Part shown: positions 46,547-47,830 of the stretch, in pieces
Position numbering within the stretch: position 1 is the first letter of the stretch
How the letters are laid out: each line of letters begins with the position of its first letter
From: a virus
Strand: one strand, 5' to 3'
Virus record (IMG/VR): IMGVR_UViG_3300046507_000879
Span: 1 to 47,830 of that record
DNA: 47,830 nt
Notes under the pieces: model-generated
Databases searched by the model: none
Told to the model about the DNA's origin: nothing
The model's input: the letters and a program-made list of their open reading frames with translations, nothing else
Position numbers and translations under genes: made by a program

Positions 46547-47830
46547 ATGACAAAAACAATATATCCAAAGGGCGTTGAAAACCATGGAGGGTTCCTGCGC
46601 ATCCACTTTCAGTATCAGGGTGTCAGAGTAAGGGAGGCACTTGGTATCCCTGACACAGCCAAAAACAGGAAGGTTGCCGGAGAGATGCGGGCTAACGTGG
46701 TTTATGAAGTTAAAACTGGGGCCTTCGTTTACCAGCGGACGTTCCCGACCTCAGTACACCTGTCGAAGTTTGGTGATACTCGTGAGGAGCTGACGGTCAA
46801 ACAGATGGCTGAGCGATGGCTGGCGGTTAAAGAGACGGAGATTAGCCGCAACACACTGGCAAGCTACAAAACACGCCTGACAACATGCCTTGGTATTTTA
46901 GGGGAGAGTAAGTTCATACGGGGGGTTAAAACTGAAGATATTCAGAAAATGAGGCTGATGCTCTTGAAGGGAAGTTATGTCTTCGGGAGAAATCGCAACA
47001 TGACCGGCAGCGGCCGATCGGTGGCCTATGTGAACACCTGCATGTCCGATATTTATTCTCTCTTTAAATTCGCTCATGAAAACGGGTACGCAGACAGAAA
47101 TATTGTTTCCTCTCTGTCGCCGCTGAAGAAGGATAAGCCGAAGCCAGACCCGCTTACCCGGGATGAGTTCCATCGCTTCTCAGCCTCCTGCAACTCGAGG
47201 CAAATACGCAATCTGTGGTCACTGGCTGTTTATACCGGACTGCGCCATGGCGAGCTGTGCGCTTTAGCGTGGGAGGACATTGATCTTCAGTCCGGCTTAA
47301 TCACCGTCAGAAGAAACCTGACCGTGCTGGGCGACTTTACTCCACCAAAAACAAACGCTGGTGAGAGGAAGGTTTATCTCATTCGGGCAGCAGCAGAAAT
47401 CCTTCGCGATCAGATGGAGCTGACAAGAATGCATCCAGCCCGAGAAGTAACGATTCTCTCGCGGGAATATGGCAGATCTGAACAGGAAGAGCTGACTTTT
47501 GTTTTCAACCCGAAGGTGAACGCCATCAACTTCAAGAGTGACAGCTATTACACGGTGTCATCACTCCCGCAAACATGGAGAGCGGCAGTAAAAAAGGCGG
47601 GCATCAAATACAGGAAACCATATCAGTCCAGGCACACGTATGCATGCTGGTCACTTTCCGCAGGTGCAAACCCCAACTTTATCGCCAGTCAGATGGGCCA
47701 TGCTAATGCGCAAATGGTTTACCAGGTGTACGGCTCATGGATGAGCGAAAATGACGAAGCGCAAATGAGCCTGCTTAACGAAAAGCTCAATGATTTTGTC
47801 CCATCACTGTCCCACAGCAAAGCCGTCTAG
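46547..47830 (+). CDS. int: Tyrosine-recombinase integrase
   Basis: 427 residues. An N-terminal arm-binding domain (VENHGGFLRIHFQYQGVRVR), a core-binding domain (about 80-190) and a catalytic domain with Arg233 (TGLRHGEL), Lys268 (PPKTNAGERKV), Y359-x-x-R362 with His363, His385 (MGHAN) and a nucleophile Tyr392 or Tyr395 (QMVYQVYGSW). The usual HxxR box reads YQSR, as in this family. AGGAG 7 bases before the ATG. The gene ends at the last base, so the attachment site lies outside. Confidence 0.95.
   Translation: MTKTIYPKGVENHGGFLRIHFQYQGVRVREALGIPDTAKNRKVAGEMRANVVYEVKTGAFVYQRTFPTSVHLSKFGDTREELTVKQMAERWLAVKETEISRNTLASYKTRLTTCLGILGESKFIRGVKTEDIQKMRLMLLKGSYVFGRNRNMTGSGRSVAYVNTCMSDIYSLFKFAHENGYADRNIVSSLSPLKKDKPKPDPLTRDEFHRFSASCNSRQIRNLWSLAVYTGLRHGELCALAWEDIDLQSGLITVRRNLTVLGDFTPPKTNAGERKVYLIRAAAEILRDQMELTRMHPAREVTILSREYGRSEQEELTFVFNPKVNAINFKSDSYYTVSSLPQTWRAAVKKAGIKYRKPYQSRHTYACWSLSAGANPNFIASQMGHANAQMVYQVYGSWMSENDEAQMSLLNEKLNDFVPSLSHSKAV

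Noticed and set aside
47700-47830. Attachment site at the right end
   Set aside because: The integrase stop is the last base; no repeat shared with the left end was seen, so att lies outside the window.
1-47830. CRISPR array or insertion sequence
   Set aside because: No regularly spaced repeats and no transposase or terminal inverted repeats were found.

Overview
The window holds an essentially complete lambdoid siphovirus prophage of an enterobacterial host (Enterobacterales; the sequence alone does not fix the genus). The order is that of an integrated lambda-type genome. Tail-fibre and conversion genes lie at the left end. The int gene lies at the right end, reading outward and stopping at the last base, so one attachment site probably lies just beyond. 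No host gene and no attachment site is visible.

Positions 1-29753 (minus strand) are the late operon, read from right to left. A Q-type antiterminator (29130-29753) is followed by a cargo slot with a lipoprotein (28515-28904). Next come lysis (dual-start holin, GH19 endolysin, a membrane coiled-coil protein, Rz with embedded Rz1), small and large terminase, portal, minor head protein, protease/scaffold, cement and major capsid genes. Connector and tail genes V, H, M, L, K, I and J follow, then accessory tip proteins and a fibre with an S74-type chaperone. Seven interruptions look like morons: a lipoprotein, a cytosolic unknown, a membrane-anchored protein, a Doc toxin-antitoxin pair, a 112-aa unknown, a secreted TonB C-terminal domain, and a LexA-controlled UmuD'-like pair at the end. 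Most carry their own terminator.

Positions 29737-36502 (minus strand) are the early rightward operon: cro, a cII-like gene, a ParB-like gene, O with iterons (the origin), P, and a nin-like block of many tiny ATGA-coupled genes including ninB, ninG and an HNH endonuclease. The switch lies at 36503-37450. It has three operators between cro and the S24 repressor and two more to the right of the repressor, all of form ACAG-N6-CTGT. The antitermination system is of phage 21 type: an N protein with the SRYKARR arginine-rich motif, and boxB hairpins with a CUAACC loop in both nutR and nutL.

Positions 37451-47830 (plus strand) are the early leftward operon: N, many small hypothetical genes, an ERF-type annealing protein, a SRAP gene on the opposite strand, an m5C methyltransferase, xis and int. 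The most unusual feature is at 45464-46174. A complete cytosine methyltransferase is read in one frame, and a 233-codon open frame encoding a recognisable phage protein family is read in the other, over almost exactly the same bases, from two ATGs four bases apart.
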